This document shows, one piece after another, positions 1-9,568 of a DNA stretch of 64,000 nt. The translations under genes and the position numbers were made by a program. Positions within the stretch are counted from its first letter, which is position 1, and each line of letters starts with the position of its first letter. Below the pieces are notes generated by a model. It saw only the letters and a list, made by a program, of their open reading frames with translations, searched no databases and had not been told where the DNA came from. The DNA is from Candidatus Nitrospira kreftii (GTDB taxonomy: Bacteria; Nitrospirota; Nitrospiria; Nitrospirales; Nitrospiraceae), in contig CP047423.1 of the NCBI GenBank assembly GCA_014058405.1, forward strand, positions 1,488,001 to 1,552,000, read 5' to 3'.

Positions 1-376
1 CAATTGCATCCCGGACCACGCCCATGACTTGCTGTAGAGGGCACCGTGTTTTGTTTGCATAAGGGCATTCATTGCATTTCTGATAGGCGGTCTTGCTGAC
101 ACACCCAATTGGTGCGAGCGGGCCATCGAGTAGGCGTATGACGTGACCAAGTGTGATCTCTCTGGGCTGCTTGATCAGGGCGTAGCCACCTTTGATACCC
201 CGTCGGCTAGCGACAAGCCCGGCTCGTTTGAGTGTGAGGAGAATCTGCTCCAAGAATTCAATCGGGATGTGTTGACGATCAGCAATCTCATGGCGCTGTA
301 AGGTCGTTTTCCCATGTGTGACCGTGAGTTCAAGCAAAGCCCTGAGGCCATATTCGCTTTTTTTAGACAGTTTCAT
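1..376 (-). CDS. Rrf2/IscR-family transcriptional regulator (3' end outside window)
   Basis: The minus strand reads 125 open codons from an ATG at 376 to the window edge, so the C-terminus is missing. The N-terminus MKLSKKSEYGLRALLEL is the typical Rrf2 winged-helix start. Further on a Cys cluster appears as CVSKTAYQKCNECPY followed by a fourth Cys (TRCPLQQV), the pattern that holds an Fe-S cluster in IscR, NsrR and RsrR-type members. Such proteins are DNA-binding sensors of Fe-S status, NO or redox state. It is divergent from glyQ with a 260-base gap. Its target cannot be deduced here; autoregulation is common in the family. Confidence 0.85.
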   Translation of the reverse strand, partial: MKLSKKSEYGLRALLELTVTHGKTTLQRHEIADRQHIPIEFLEQILLTLKRAGLVASRRGIKGGYALIKQPREITLGHVIRLLDGPLAPIGCVSKTAYQKCNECPYANKTRCPLQQVMGVVRDAI

Positions 377-551
377 GAAGGGTTCAATACACAACTAACT
401 TAGTCAACAATTGAAACAATAGGCGCAGGATAGGTAACCTGTCAAGTTGAAATTAGCCAGAGCACTTCAGGTGTGTCAGCCTTGATGGGTGAGCATCTTG
501 AGCTCGTCACGACTCTTCATATGCAACCATAAATATGGAGTGTCCTGTTCC

Positions 552-581
552 TTGACAGTGGAAAAGCATTCTTGCTAGCCT
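552..581 (+). promoter_or_regulatory. Putative sigma-70 promoter of the glyQ operon
   Basis: A perfect -35 TTGACA lies at 552-557, followed after 18 bases by TAGCCT (576-581), a weak -10. It sits 55 bases upstream of the glyQ GTG start in the divergent gap with the Rrf2 gene. The -10 match is only three of six, so this is tentative. Confidence 0.35.
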
Positions 582-636
582 GCAACCCTCTGATGTAAGT
601 ATCTACTCACTCTCTTCCGACCGATCAGTAGGTTCT

Positions 637-1572
637 GTGACTTTTCAAAACCTTATTCTTACCCTTTATCGATTCTGGGCGGATCAGGGTTGTGTTATCC
701 ATCAACCATATGACATGGAAATGGGTGCTGGGACTTTTCACCCAGCCACATTTCTACGGTCGCTTGGACCAGAGCCCTGGCAGGCCGCCTACGTTCAGCC
801 CTGCCGTCGACCAACCGATGGACGGTATGGTGAAAACCCCAACCGTCTTCAACACTACTATCAATATCAAGTTGTCTTGAAGCCTGCTCCTGACAACATT
901 CAGGAGTTGTATCTCGACAGTTTGGCTCAGCTCGGGATCAATCCCAAACATCACGACATTCGCTTTGTCCAGGATGATTGGGAATCTCCGACGTTGGGGG
1001 CGTGGGGACTGGGGTGGGAAGTACGGCTGGATGGGATGGAAATTACCCAGTTTACCTACTTTCAGGAGATTGGTGGAGTTGAACTAAGTCCGATCACGGG
1101 CGAAATCACCTATGGCACAGAGCGCATTGCGATGTACTTGCAGGAAGTGAATAACGTTTTTGATCTAAAGTGGAACGACAACGTTCTGTATAGGGACATT
1201 CATCACGAAACCGAAGTGCAAGGGTCTCGATACAACTTCGAGCAAGCAGACGTGGCAATGCTCATGCAGGCGTTTCAGTCGAATGAAGCGGAGTGCAAGC
1301 GATTGCTTGCGCAGGCCGACCAGCGCCTGACGTTGCCGGCCTATGACTACTGCATCAAGTCCTCCCATCTGTTCAACCTACTTGATGCCCGCGGGGCGAT
1401 CAGTGTGGCGGAACGGACGGGCTACATCGCCCGGGTGCGGGCACTGGCCAGACAATGTGCCGAGCGTTATCTCGACGAGCGAACGGCGATGGGACATCCA
1501 CTATTGAGTCTCGTAAATAGAAGCCTGAAGGCGGGTAGGCCTCGTTCGAAGGCCGGAGCAGACCGAACGTAA
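637..1572 (+). CDS. glyQ: Glycyl-tRNA synthetase alpha subunit
   Basis: This is the catalytic subunit of the alpha2-beta2 bacterial glycyl-tRNA synthetase, which activates glycine and charges tRNA-Gly in the cytoplasm. The 311-residue product begins at a GTG with the family-typical start [13 protein letters not shown], and [14 protein letters not shown] (residues 57-70) is the class II motif 2 region. The downstream TYFQEIGG and [13 protein letters not shown] segments are also family hallmarks. Length matches the family (about 290-310). glyS follows after 6 bases, so the two subunits are almost certainly cotranscribed. The last ~15 residues ([14 protein letters not shown]) are a basic extension beyond the conserved core. 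Confidence 0.97.
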   Translation: MTFQNLILTLYRFWADQGCVIHQPYDMEMGAGTFHPATFLRSLGPEPWQAAYVQPCRRPTDGRYGENPNRLQHYYQYQVVLKPAPDNIQELYLDSLAQLGINPKHHDIRFVQDDWESPTLGAWGLGWEVRLDGMEITQFTYFQEIGGVELSPITGEITYGTERIAMYLQEVNNVFDLKWNDNVLYRDIHHETEVQGSRYNFEQADVAMLMQAFQSNEAECKRLLAQADQRLTLPAYDYCIKSSHLFNLLDARGAISVAERTGYIARVRALARQCAERYLDERTAMGHPLLSLVNRSLKAGRPRSKAGADRT

Positions 1573-1578
1573 CAAGTT

Positions 1579-3753
1579 ATGGCGACTCAACAGAAACCAG
1601 TACGCCGCCCCGCCGCACCGAAAAAAGGCAGAGGGACATCCGTACCTCCCGTGGCAGAGCTGTTGTTGGAAATCGGTGTGGAAGAACTTCCCTATCAGTT
1701 CATTTTGCATGCTCTTACTGAATTAAAAACGCAGGCCGAATTTCAATTTGCGGGTAACAGACTGTCGTTCAGTTCAGTGCAAACATATGGGACGCCGCGC
1801 CGACTGGTGTTGGTAGTGGAAGGTCTCAAAACCCACCAGGACTCTTTTATAACTGAAATCATAGGGCCATCCAAAAAGGTAGCATTCGATCAATCTGGTC
1901 AGCCGACTAAAGCAGCTATCATGTTCGCGAACGGAAAGGGTGTGCCTGTTGAGAGTCTTCAAGTAAAGCACCTCCCTGAACGAGGTGAGTATGTAGTTGC
2001 GGTCAAAGAAGATGAGGGCCGTCCTACCATTACGATCTTGTGTGAAACTTTACCAGGGGTCTTAGAAGATCTGTCATTTCCTAAGGCCATGAAGTGGAAC
2101 GAGACAGGTCTGCGTTTCGCGAGGCCTGTGCGATGGATCGTTGCCTTGTTCGGAGGAAAGGTGGTGCCGGTACAGATCGCCGGTATCAACGCCGGCAATC
2201 GGACGTTCGGTCATCGTGTGGTGGGCAGCGGAAAGCCTATTACTGTGAGTGATTTCAAGACTTACAACCAAGGGCTTGAACGGCAAGGAGTGATTGTTGA
2301 CCCGACACGTCGCCGAGAAACGATTCGCGAGCAAGTTGATCGTCTCTGCGCCAAAGCGGGCGTGGAGTTAAATACGGATAAGGCTCTCTTCGATCAGGCG
2401 GTGTATACCACGGAGTGGCCCTATGCCGTTCTTGGTAACTTCAGACCGGAGTATTTAGACATCCCTTCTGAAATTCTCATCACGTCGATGAAAGAGCATC
2501 AGGGATTCTTTTCGGTGAGGGACAAGAAGTCCGGTAAGTTGGCACCGCATTTTATCGCGATCGCTAACAATGCCCCCAAGAATATGTCGATCATTCGGAC
2601 AGGCAACGAGCGGGTATTGGCGGCACGGCTGGCAGATGCAAAGTTTTTCTTCGATGAGGATCAAAAGGTCACCTTGGAAGAACGTGCCAAGAAGCTCAGT
2701 GGAGTCACGTTTCACCAAAAGCTCGGCACGATGGCGCAAAAGCAAGAACGAATTGTAAAGCTGGTGTCGATCATTGCATCAGCACTCGATCTTGATGATC
2801 AGTTGATCACTCAATGCCGCAGAGCGGCGGCGCTGTGCAAAGCTGACCTTCTTACCGGTATCGTAGGAGAGTTCCCGGAACTCCAAGGCGTTTTGGGAGG
2901 GTATTACGCACAGCACGATGGAGAGTCGCGGGAAGTCTGTGAAGCTATACGTGATCAGTATATTCCGAGGGGGATGGATGGGGCGTTGCCGGAAACCATT
3001 GAGGGGCTAGTGCTGGGGCTAGCCGATCGGCTCGATACGATCGTGGCTTTTTTCCTGGCCGGCATCATTCCGAAAGGTTCAGAGGATCCGTTTGCTCTGA
3101 GGCGGCATGCTTTGTCGGTTGTTCGCATCATTCTTGAAGGTAAGATTCGGTTGGATTTGTACAAAGTAGTGGAAAAAGAAAAGGAAATCGTGGGAGAAAA
3201 CGGATCTTCAGTGGTGCATGATCCGTTCAGTTTCATCATCGAACGGTTTCGTTACTACATGGGGGTGACTGAGAACCTGCGGGACGATGTGATTCATGCA
3301 GTCACGGGTTACGATACCAAGGAATGTGACTTGGTCGACCTAGCTGGACGAATGCGAGCAATGCAAACGACCACATCGCTCCCGGAATTTGATCCGTTGA
3401 TGGTTGGATTCAATCGAGCCAACAACATTCTGAAAAAAGAAGGCGTGAAGAAGACGGAACTACCACCGGTGAATCCATCGTTGTTCCAAGATGACGCGGA
3501 GCGAGAATTGTATGCACAGCTGACATCAACCGAAGAACGTTTTGATGGATTTCTCAAGAAGCATCAGTACCAGGATGCCTTACAATGCTCGGTTCAACTG
3601 AAGCCGTACATTGATCGCTTTTTTGAGTCCGTGATGGTCAATGTGGAAGATCAGACATTGCGCAATAATCGTCTTTCGTTGCTCAGGCATGTAGTTGATG
3701 GTTTCTTTGGGAAGTTCGCGGACTTTTCTCAGATTGTGGTACAAGGACGGTAG
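1579..3753 (+). CDS. glyS: Glycyl-tRNA synthetase beta subunit
   Basis: This is the beta subunit of heterotetrameric glycyl-tRNA synthetase, which recognises tRNA-Gly and completes the enzyme formed with GlyQ. The 724-residue protein carries the conserved opening ELLLEIGVEELP near residue 30, preceded by a basic Lys/Arg/Pro-rich leader not needed in the family. The HD-like central part shows LLTGIVGEFPELQGVLGGYYA and ADRLDTIVAFF. A helical C-terminal anticodon-binding region (DALR-like) ends the protein. Length agrees with the usual 690-720. It lies 6 bases downstream of glyQ and is transcribed with it. Confidence 0.96.
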   Translation: MATQQKPVRRPAAPKKGRGTSVPPVAELLLEIGVEELPYQFILHALTELKTQAEFQFAGNRLSFSSVQTYGTPRRLVLVVEGLKTHQDSFITEIIGPSKKVAFDQSGQPTKAAIMFANGKGVPVESLQVKHLPERGEYVVAVKEDEGRPTITILCETLPGVLEDLSFPKAMKWNETGLRFARPVRWIVALFGGKVVPVQIAGINAGNRTFGHRVVGSGKPITVSDFKTYNQGLERQGVIVDPTRRRETIREQVDRLCAKAGVELNTDKALFDQAVYTTEWPYAVLGNFRPEYLDIPSEILITSMKEHQGFFSVRDKKSGKLAPHFIAIANNAPKNMSIIRTGNERVLAARLADAKFFFDEDQKVTLEERAKKLSGVTFHQKLGTMAQKQERIVKLVSIIASALDLDDQLITQCRRAAALCKADLLTGIVGEFPELQGVLGGYYAQHDGESREVCEAIRDQYIPRGMDGALPETIEGLVLGLADRLDTIVAFFLAGIIPKGSEDPFALRRHALSVVRIILEGKIRLDLYKVVEKEKEIVGENGSSVVHDPFSFIIERFRYYMGVTENLRDDVIHAVTGYDTKECDLVDLAGRMRAMQTTTSLPEFDPLMVGFNRANNILKKEGVKKTELPPVNPSLFQDDAERELYAQLTSTEERFDGFLKKHQYQDALQCSVQLKPYIDRFFESVMVNVEDQTLRNNRLSLLRHVVDGFFGKFADFSQIVVQGR

Positions 3754-3811
3754 GTCGAGTTGAACGGAAACAGATCGGCTCTCGCGAGGATCGGACAGAA
3801 CGGGAGTGGTC

Positions 3812-4303
3812 ATGGATCAGCCGATCACGGACGAATGCCGTCGGGCGGACAAGATCCGACGATTTTCTCTTGCGGTTTCGCTGGCGCTGATCGTGATTTG
3901 CAATGCTATTCTCCTGGCTGGGTTCAGACTGAGTGGCATCAATTTGGATGAATTGGTGAAGACCCAGGATCTATTCAATGCTAAGCAGGATGTGTGTCTT
4001 CGGCTGACCTGGCAGTCAGTACCGGGTGCGAACGAGCCGGTTCAGCTCTGTTCAGAATGGCTTAATCTTTCCGATCCTAGTGGAAAACCACATTACCTTC
4101 AGCCTGATACGAAGCTTAAGAAGGGACTTGACGGCCAGTACTATGTCGATCAAGGTGTTCAGGCTGACTATCGGCTCTTGCTGCTGATGCTGTTTGTCAC
4201 TGCTATTATCATCGGAGGCGTATGGGCGAAGTGGTTCTTGGTGAACCGCTATCGGCTCCGGTTGGAATCATCCGACGGTCGGGGTTCTTCACCCGCGCAT
4301 TGA
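3812..4303 (+). CDS. Small membrane protein of unknown function
   Basis: I do not recognise a family. The product of about 163 residues has one hydrophobic segment near the N-terminus (FSLAVSLALIVICNAILLAG) and another near the C-terminus (LLLLMLFVTAIIIGGVWAKWF). Between them is a polar, probably periplasmic loop of about 85 residues with two Cys. The ATG at 3812 is preceded by GGAGTGG; a GTG six bases upstream is an alternative start. It sits between glyS and ppdK in the same direction, and its 3' end lies 29 bases before the chosen ppdK start, so it is likely in the same transcript. Its role is unknown. Confidence 0.7.
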   Translation: MDQPITDECRRADKIRRFSLAVSLALIVICNAILLAGFRLSGINLDELVKTQDLFNAKQDVCLRLTWQSVPGANEPVQLCSEWLNLSDPSGKPHYLQPDTKLKKGLDGQYYVDQGVQADYRLLLLMLFVTAIIIGGVWAKWFLVNRYRLRLESSDGRGSSPAH

Positions 4304-4332
4304 TACGTATTCTTCTTGGAAGGAGAAGTCAC

Positions 4333-7164
4333 GTGGCAAAGAAATATGTTTACTATTTCGGCGACGGGAAGGCCGAAGGTACGTCGAACATGAAAGAACT
4401 GCTCGGAGGCAAGGGCGCCGGGTTGGCCGAGATGACGAACCTCGGGATCTCCGTTCCGCCGGGCTTTACGATCACGACCGAAGCCTGTATCGAATACTAC
4501 AAGCAGGGCAAAAAATACCCATCCAGAATGTGGGAGGCCACGTTGGCCGCCCTGAGACGTGTAGAGCGGTCGATGGGCATGGGGTTCGGCGATCCCGAGA
4601 AACCGTTGCTGGTGTCCGTGCGCTCCGGAGCCCGCGCATCGATGCCCGGCATGATGGACACGGTGCTCAACGTGGGGCTCACGCTCAAGACGGTCGAAGG
4701 GCTTGCTGCGAAGACGAAGAACGAGCGGTTCGCCCAAGACAGCTATCGCCGTTTCGTCACGATGTTCGGCAGCATCGTTATGGGGGTGCCCCGCGAACAT
4801 TTTGAAGCGATCCTGAACCACAAGAAAGAAGAAATGGGTGTGGCCCACGAGACACAATTGGACGCGCGGGCCTTGCGGGATCTCGTCGGACGATTCAAGT
4901 CCTTGATCAAGGAGGAAACCGGAAATGAATTTCCGGACGACCCAAACGAGCAGCTGCGGATGGCAATCAACGCGGTCTTCTCGTCGTGGAACGGTGCGCG
5001 CGCCATTACCTATAGACGGTTGAACGGCATTCCGGACCATTGGGGCACCGCCATCAACGTGGTCGCGATGGTGTTCGGCAACATGGGTGATACCAGCGGG
5101 ACTGGTGTGGCGTTCACCCGCGATCCGAATACCGGCGAGCATACATTCTTCGGGGAATGTCTGATGAATGCACAGGGTGAGGATGTCGTGGCCGGTATCA
5201 GAACGCCGCTCCCGGTCAGCGCGCTCGCGAAGAACGTCCCAGCGGCCTACAAGGAACTCGAACACACCTATAAGAAACTTGAAAAACATTATCGAGATAT
5301 GCTCGACCTGGAATTTACAATTCAGGAGGGCAATCTCTATATGTTGCAAACGCGTGTTGGAAAGCGGACCGGCATCTCTGCGGTCCGCATCGCCGTCGAG
5401 ATGGTCAATGAAGGCTTGATCACCAAGCGCGAGGCGGTGCAGCGGGTTGGTCCGGATCAGCTCGCGCAGTATCTCTATCCGATCTTCGATACCCAATCTG
5501 AAGCCAGTTCAACCCCATTGGGCAAGGGGTTGCCGGCCGGTCCTGGTGCGGCAGCGGGCAAGGTCGCGCTCACACCGGATCGCGCGGTCGAAATGAAGGC
5601 AGCTGGGCAGCGGGTTGTTCTGGTTCGCGACGAAACCAGTCCCGACGATATTCATGGCATGAATGCCGCGTCTGGATTTGTGACGGCGCGAGGAGGAATG
5701 ACATCGCATGCTGCGGTGGTGGCCCGACAGATGGGCAAAGTCTGCGTGGCCGGGTGCGAAGCGGTTGAAGTCATCGATGCCCAATCGGTACGGATCGGGT
5801 CAAAGGTATTTCACGAGGGGGACTACATCTCCGTCAACGGGTCGACTGGAAACGTCTATGACGGAGACATTCCCGTCATGGAATCCGAGATTATTCAGGT
5901 GGTGCAGGGAAAGCTGGATGCGAAGAAGTCGCAAAAATATCAGCTCTTCTCGACCATCCTCTCATGGGCGGACAGTGTGCGGACGATGAAAGTGCGGGCG
6001 AATGCTGATGTGCCGGACCAGGCTAAGATCGCCCGAGGGTTCGGTGCCGAAGGGATCGGGCTTTGTCGCACGGAACATATGTTCTTCGCCGAAGATCGAA
6101 TTCCGATCATGCAGAAGATGATTCTGGCCAGAACGAAAGGGGATCGGGAAAAGTATCTGGAGCAGTTGTTGCCGCTGCAGAAGCAGGACTTTATCGGGCT
6201 GTATCGCGAGATGGAGGGATTCCCGGTTACCATTCGCTTGCTCGATCCACCGTTGCATGAGTTTTTGCCGAAGCGTGAGGAACTGATGGTGGAGATCGCC
6301 CAGCTGGAGTTGACCGGCGAGGACGGGGCTAAGTTGGAAGAGCAGCGTCGTTTGCTTGCGCGTGTTGAAGAGTTGCATGAATTCAATCCGATGCTGGGGC
6401 TGCGCGGATGCCGGCTGGGTATTACCATGCCTGAGATCACGCGTATGCAAACGCGCGCCATTATCGAGGCGGCCTGCGAGCTGGCCAAAGAAGGCAAGAG
6501 AATCGTTCCGGAGATTATGATCCCGCTGGTGGGCATGGTAGCGGAAATGAAGTCGCAGAAGGATCTCATCCGCGAAGTCGCGCAAGAGACCATGAAGCGC
6601 TACAATGTGAAACTCTCGTATCTTGTCGGGACGATGATCGAGTTGCCACGAGCCACCGTGACTGCCGAACGGATTGCCGAAGAGGCCGAGTTTTTCTCGT
6701 TCGGGACGAATGACCTGACCCAGACGACGTTCGGCTTCTCTCGCGATGACGCCGCGAAGTTCATCGACCACTATCGAACGGTGAAGATTATGGATACGGA
6801 CCCATTCGCCACGCTCGACCGAGAAGGCGTGGGGTCGTTGATGAAAACGGCCATTGCAGGAGGACGTACGTCACGGCCAGGGATCAAGCTTGGTATCTGT
6901 GGCGAACATGGCGGCGATCCGAGTTCCGTCGAGTTTTGCCATCAGCTCGGGTTAGACTATGTGAGCTGTTCGCCTTTCCGTGTAGCCATTGCGCGGTTGG
7001 CGGCGGCACAGGCAGCAATCACCACAGCAGACGTCAAGCCGGCAGCATCCAAGAAAATTATGCCGGCGCGTGTAAAGAAGGTGAAAACTAAGAAGACATC
7101 GCAGTCTGTGAAGCAAGCCAAGCCGGCGCCTAAGAAGCCTTCAGGCAGCCGCAAGAAACGGTGA
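4333..7164 (+). CDS. ppdK: Pyruvate, phosphate dikinase with Lys-rich C-terminal tail
   Basis: PPDK interconverts pyruvate + ATP + Pi and PEP + AMP + PPi; in autotrophs of this type it makes PEP from pyruvate for gluconeogenesis. The GTG at 4333 is chosen because GGAAGGAGAAG precedes it and the product then begins AKKYVYYFGDGKAEG, the family start; an upstream in-frame ATG would add 37 unrelated residues. The N-terminal ATP-grasp domain is followed by the swivelling phosphohistidine domain (GGMTSHAAVVARQMG, catalytic His459) and the TIM-barrel PEP/pyruvate domain with GICGEHGGD (Cys856). Length is 943 residues. About 45 residues at the end, rich in Lys, Ala and Pro, go beyond the usual end of the family. 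ribD overlaps its stop by 4 bases. Confidence 0.96.
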   Translation: MAKKYVYYFGDGKAEGTSNMKELLGGKGAGLAEMTNLGISVPPGFTITTEACIEYYKQGKKYPSRMWEATLAALRRVERSMGMGFGDPEKPLLVSVRSGARASMPGMMDTVLNVGLTLKTVEGLAAKTKNERFAQDSYRRFVTMFGSIVMGVPREHFEAILNHKKEEMGVAHETQLDARALRDLVGRFKSLIKEETGNEFPDDPNEQLRMAINAVFSSWNGARAITYRRLNGIPDHWGTAINVVAMVFGNMGDTSGTGVAFTRDPNTGEHTFFGECLMNAQGEDVVAGIRTPLPVSALAKNVPAAYKELEHTYKKLEKHYRDMLDLEFTIQEGNLYMLQTRVGKRTGISAVRIAVEMVNEGLITKREAVQRVGPDQLAQYLYPIFDTQSEASSTPLGKGLPAGPGAAAGKVALTPDRAVEMKAAGQRVVLVRDETSPDDIHGMNAASGFVTARGGMTSHAAVVARQMGKVCVAGCEAVEVIDAQSVRIGSKVFHEGDYISVNGSTGNVYDGDIPVMESEIIQVVQGKLDAKKSQKYQLFSTILSWADSVRTMKVRANADVPDQAKIARGFGAEGIGLCRTEHMFFAEDRIPIMQKMILARTKGDREKYLEQLLPLQKQDFIGLYREMEGFPVTIRLLDPPLHEFLPKREELMVEIAQLELTGEDGAKLEEQRRLLARVEELHEFNPMLGLRGCRLGITMPEITRMQTRAIIEAACELAKEGKRIVPEIMIPLVGMVAEMKSQKDLIREVAQETMKRYNVKLSYLVGTMIELPRATVTAERIAEEAEFFSFGTNDLTQTTFGFSRDDAAKFIDHYRTVKIMDTDPFATLDREGVGSLMKTAIAGGRTSRPGIKLGICGEHGGDPSSVEFCHQLGLDYVSCSPFRVAIARLAAAQAAITTADVKPAASKKIMPARVKKVKTKKTSQSVKQAKPAPKKPSGSRKKR

Positions 7165-8279
7165 CGAACCGTCCGCGAGATCTCCACTATATGATTCTGG
7201 CGCTTCGTCTTGCGGCGAAGGGCCAGGGAACGGCAAGTCCGAATCCGATGGTCGGAGCCTTGATAGTTCGCCAAGGCCGAATCGTCGGCCAAGGGTTCCA
7301 CCTCCGACCAGGAACCCCTCACGCAGAAATTCTCGCGATCCAGCAGGCGGGCGAGCAGACCCGAGGTGGCACGCTCTATGTGACGCTGGAGCCGTGCTGC
7401 CATCTCGAGAAACGAACGCCCCCCTGTGTCCCTGAAATTCTTCGCTCCGGTGTCCGCCGTGTGGTGATTGCGATGCAGGATCCGAATCCATCCGTAAAGG
7501 GGAAAGGAGCTGCCTCGCTTCGGCGGGCCGGACTTTCAGTCACAATTGGGGTTGCTCAGCATGAGGCGGAGGAACTCAACAAAGCCTACTGCCATTGGAT
7601 GAAGACAGGCCGCCCCTATGTGACGCTCAAAGCAGGGATGACGCTTGATGGAAAGTTAGCTACAGCTTCCGGTGAGTCTCAATGGATTACAGGGGAGTTG
7701 TCCAGGAGAGACGGTCATCAACTCCGAGGTAACATGGATGCAGTGCTAGTAGGGGTGGGAACGGTTATAGCCGATGATCCTGCGCTAACAGCGAGAGCAG
7801 GAGTGCGATTAGATAGGTTAGCCGCACGGCAGCCCCTTCGCATTGTGGTCGATAGTAGACTGCGCACTCCGAACACAGCACAAGTCCTGGCACACCAGCA
7901 CAACACCAAAACGATTATTGCCACAACGGCTGCAGCCCCAGCGGCTCGACGATCGGTTCTGCAAAAGAAAGGCATAGATATTCTCACGTTGCCCGCTGTG
8001 CAGGGCCGTGTTTCATTGCGCGCTCTACTCACGCAACTCGGTCGGCGCGGTATCCTGTCCCTCCTTGTCGAGGGGGGAGGTGAGGTCAATGCAGCAATGC
8101 TGAAGGCCAAGTTGGTCGATCACGTTCGCCTCTATATAGCGCCGCTGCTGCTCGGCGGCCAAAATGCCAAGGGAGTGATCGGGGGAACGAGTCCGGCACG
8201 GCTGGCCGGTGCGATATCGTTACGGCATGTTGTGACACGGTTTGTGGGTCATGATGTTGTGGTGGAAGGAGATTTGTGA
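7161..8279 (+). CDS. ribD: Bifunctional riboflavin biosynthesis deaminase/reductase
   Basis: RibD performs two consecutive riboflavin steps: deamination of the pyrimidine from GTP cyclohydrolase II, then NADPH-dependent reduction of the ribose side chain. The 372-residue protein has the N-terminal cytidine-deaminase fold with zinc ligands His54 (in HAE), Cys79 and Cys89 (EPCCHLEKRTPPC). The C-terminal reductase domain starts near residue 150 (RPYVTLKAGMTLDGK, then ESQWITG). It starts at a GTG overlapping the ppdK stop (GTGA) and its own stop overlaps the next gene, so translation is coupled. ribE lies about 3.4 kb downstream in the same strand run. Confidence 0.95.
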   Translation: MTNRPRDLHYMILALRLAAKGQGTASPNPMVGALIVRQGRIVGQGFHLRPGTPHAEILAIQQAGEQTRGGTLYVTLEPCCHLEKRTPPCVPEILRSGVRRVVIAMQDPNPSVKGKGAASLRRAGLSVTIGVAQHEAEELNKAYCHWMKTGRPYVTLKAGMTLDGKLATASGESQWITGELSRRDGHQLRGNMDAVLVGVGTVIADDPALTARAGVRLDRLAARQPLRIVVDSRLRTPNTAQVLAHQHNTKTIIATTAAAPAARRSVLQKKGIDILTLPAVQGRVSLRALLTQLGRRGILSLLVEGGGEVNAAMLKAKLVDHVRLYIAPLLLGGQNAKGVIGGTSPARLAGAISLRHVVTRFVGHDVVVEGDL

Positions 8280-9568
8280 TCCTCTGGCTATGGAGTATCA
8301 TCCTGTCGGCATCCTTGGTGGGCAGTGTCGCCCTCGGTTTTGACGCAACCTCAACTCAATCGAACGAGAGCCTTAATTCACTCGTCTATCGATTCATCGA
8401 TACGGGTGATGCGAACGAAGCTGAACGTCTCTTGCAGGTTATTCTGGCTGATGAAAGGGCGGTGTCAGTCGACGTGGTTTCTCAGATCATAAGAGCGGAA
8501 GGAGCGTACCAGCGTCAACCTGTCGAGATTCTTCCTCGTGAACAGATCATCGTTCGTGGACATACCTATCCGTTGTCTGTATTCATCCCCGCGTCGTATC
8601 AGACTTCGAAGAGCTATGCCCTCATTGTGTGTCTGCATGGATACGGTTTTACTGGTGAAGAGTATTTGGAGCGGTGGCGACCTCGGTTGGGCGAGGGCTA
8701 TCTCTTGGCGTGCCCGACCTATCCGTCCGGTGCGTGGTTTACCAGGCATGCCGAGGAGTTGGTCTTGGAAACGATCCGAGAAGTCCGACGGCAGTACCAT
8801 ATCGATCCAAATCGGATCTTTCTCACCGGTATGTCGAATGGAGGGATTGGAGCGTGGCTGATCGGCATGCATCACGCTCCACTGTTTGCCGGCCTTGCGC
8901 CCATGGCCAGCGGATTGGATGATGTGTTACTGCCGTTTTTGGGGAATCTTCGCAATACGCCTGTGTATATCATTCATGGAGCCAAAGATCAGGTGATGCC
9001 GGTGAGGCTGAGCCAGGCAATCGTCCGCGAGTTGGAGACACTTGGCTATTCGCATGTGTACCGCGAGCATCAGCGCGAGCATCCCATCGCAGGCGGGCAC
9101 TATTTCCCGAAAGAAGAGCTGCCCGACCTTATCGCCTGGTTCAATAGCCAGCGTCGCGAGCCATTGCCTACAGAACTGACCGTTGTGCGCGATGCCAGCC
9201 ACTTTCAATCGTTCAACTGGATTCGGATCGACTCGACTGACTCCATCGCTGCGTTCTCGCAGGACTTGGTCGACAAGCGAGATGAACGAATTAAGCGTCG
9301 GGAATATGCCAAGGTAGATGCATCGATCCTAGGGACCGATCGCATTGAGGTAACCGCTGAGCGAGTTCAACGCTACAGCCTGTTCTTGAATGATCAGCTC
9401 ATCGACTTCTCTAAGCCGCTCACGGTCGTCACAAATGGGCGTCTCTCATTCAAGGGCGTTGTCGTGCCGTCGGTCGAAACATTGTTACGGCAGACCAAAC
9501 TACGACAGGACCCTCAACAGCTTTTTCCCGTCCATCTCACCATAGCCGTTGAAAAGCCCACCCCATGA
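8276..9568 (+). CDS. Secreted alpha/beta-hydrolase, esterase/phospholipase-like
   Basis: The 430-residue protein starts at a GTG overlapping the ribD stop. It has a signal peptide (WLWSIILSASLVGSVALG), so it acts in the periplasm or outside. The alpha/beta-hydrolase core is clear: an oxyanion HGYG motif (His121-Gly122), nucleophile elbow GMSNGG with Ser187, an acidic loop IIHGAKDQVMPV and a His in AGGHYFP. This resembles the predicted peptidase/PHB-depolymerase-like esterases of COG4099. About 150 residues after the His have no obvious family and may form an accessory beta domain. The substrate is unknown. It sits inside a run of overlapping genes between ribD and ribE but has no evident riboflavin role. 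Confidence 0.8.
   Translation: MILWLWSIILSASLVGSVALGFDATSTQSNESLNSLVYRFIDTGDANEAERLLQVILADERAVSVDVVSQIIRAEGAYQRQPVEILPREQIIVRGHTYPLSVFIPASYQTSKSYALIVCLHGYGFTGEEYLERWRPRLGEGYLLACPTYPSGAWFTRHAEELVLETIREVRRQYHIDPNRIFLTGMSNGGIGAWLIGMHHAPLFAGLAPMASGLDDVLLPFLGNLRNTPVYIIHGAKDQVMPVRLSQAIVRELETLGYSHVYREHQREHPIAGGHYFPKEELPDLIAWFNSQRREPLPTELTVVRDASHFQSFNWIRIDSTDSIAAFSQDLVDKRDERIKRREYAKVDASILGTDRIEVTAERVQRYSLFLNDQLIDFSKPLTVVTNGRLSFKGVVVPSVETLLRQTKLRQDPQQLFPVHLTIAVEKPTP

Noticed and set aside
4249-5496. Long open frame antisense to ppdK (415 codons)
   Set aside because: It lies fully within the confident ppdK coding region, has no ribosome site and its composition is that of a reverse-frame shadow.
7000-7170. 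FMN riboswitch upstream of ribD
   Set aside because: ribD overlaps ppdK by four bases and there is no leader with RFN-element conserved stems.
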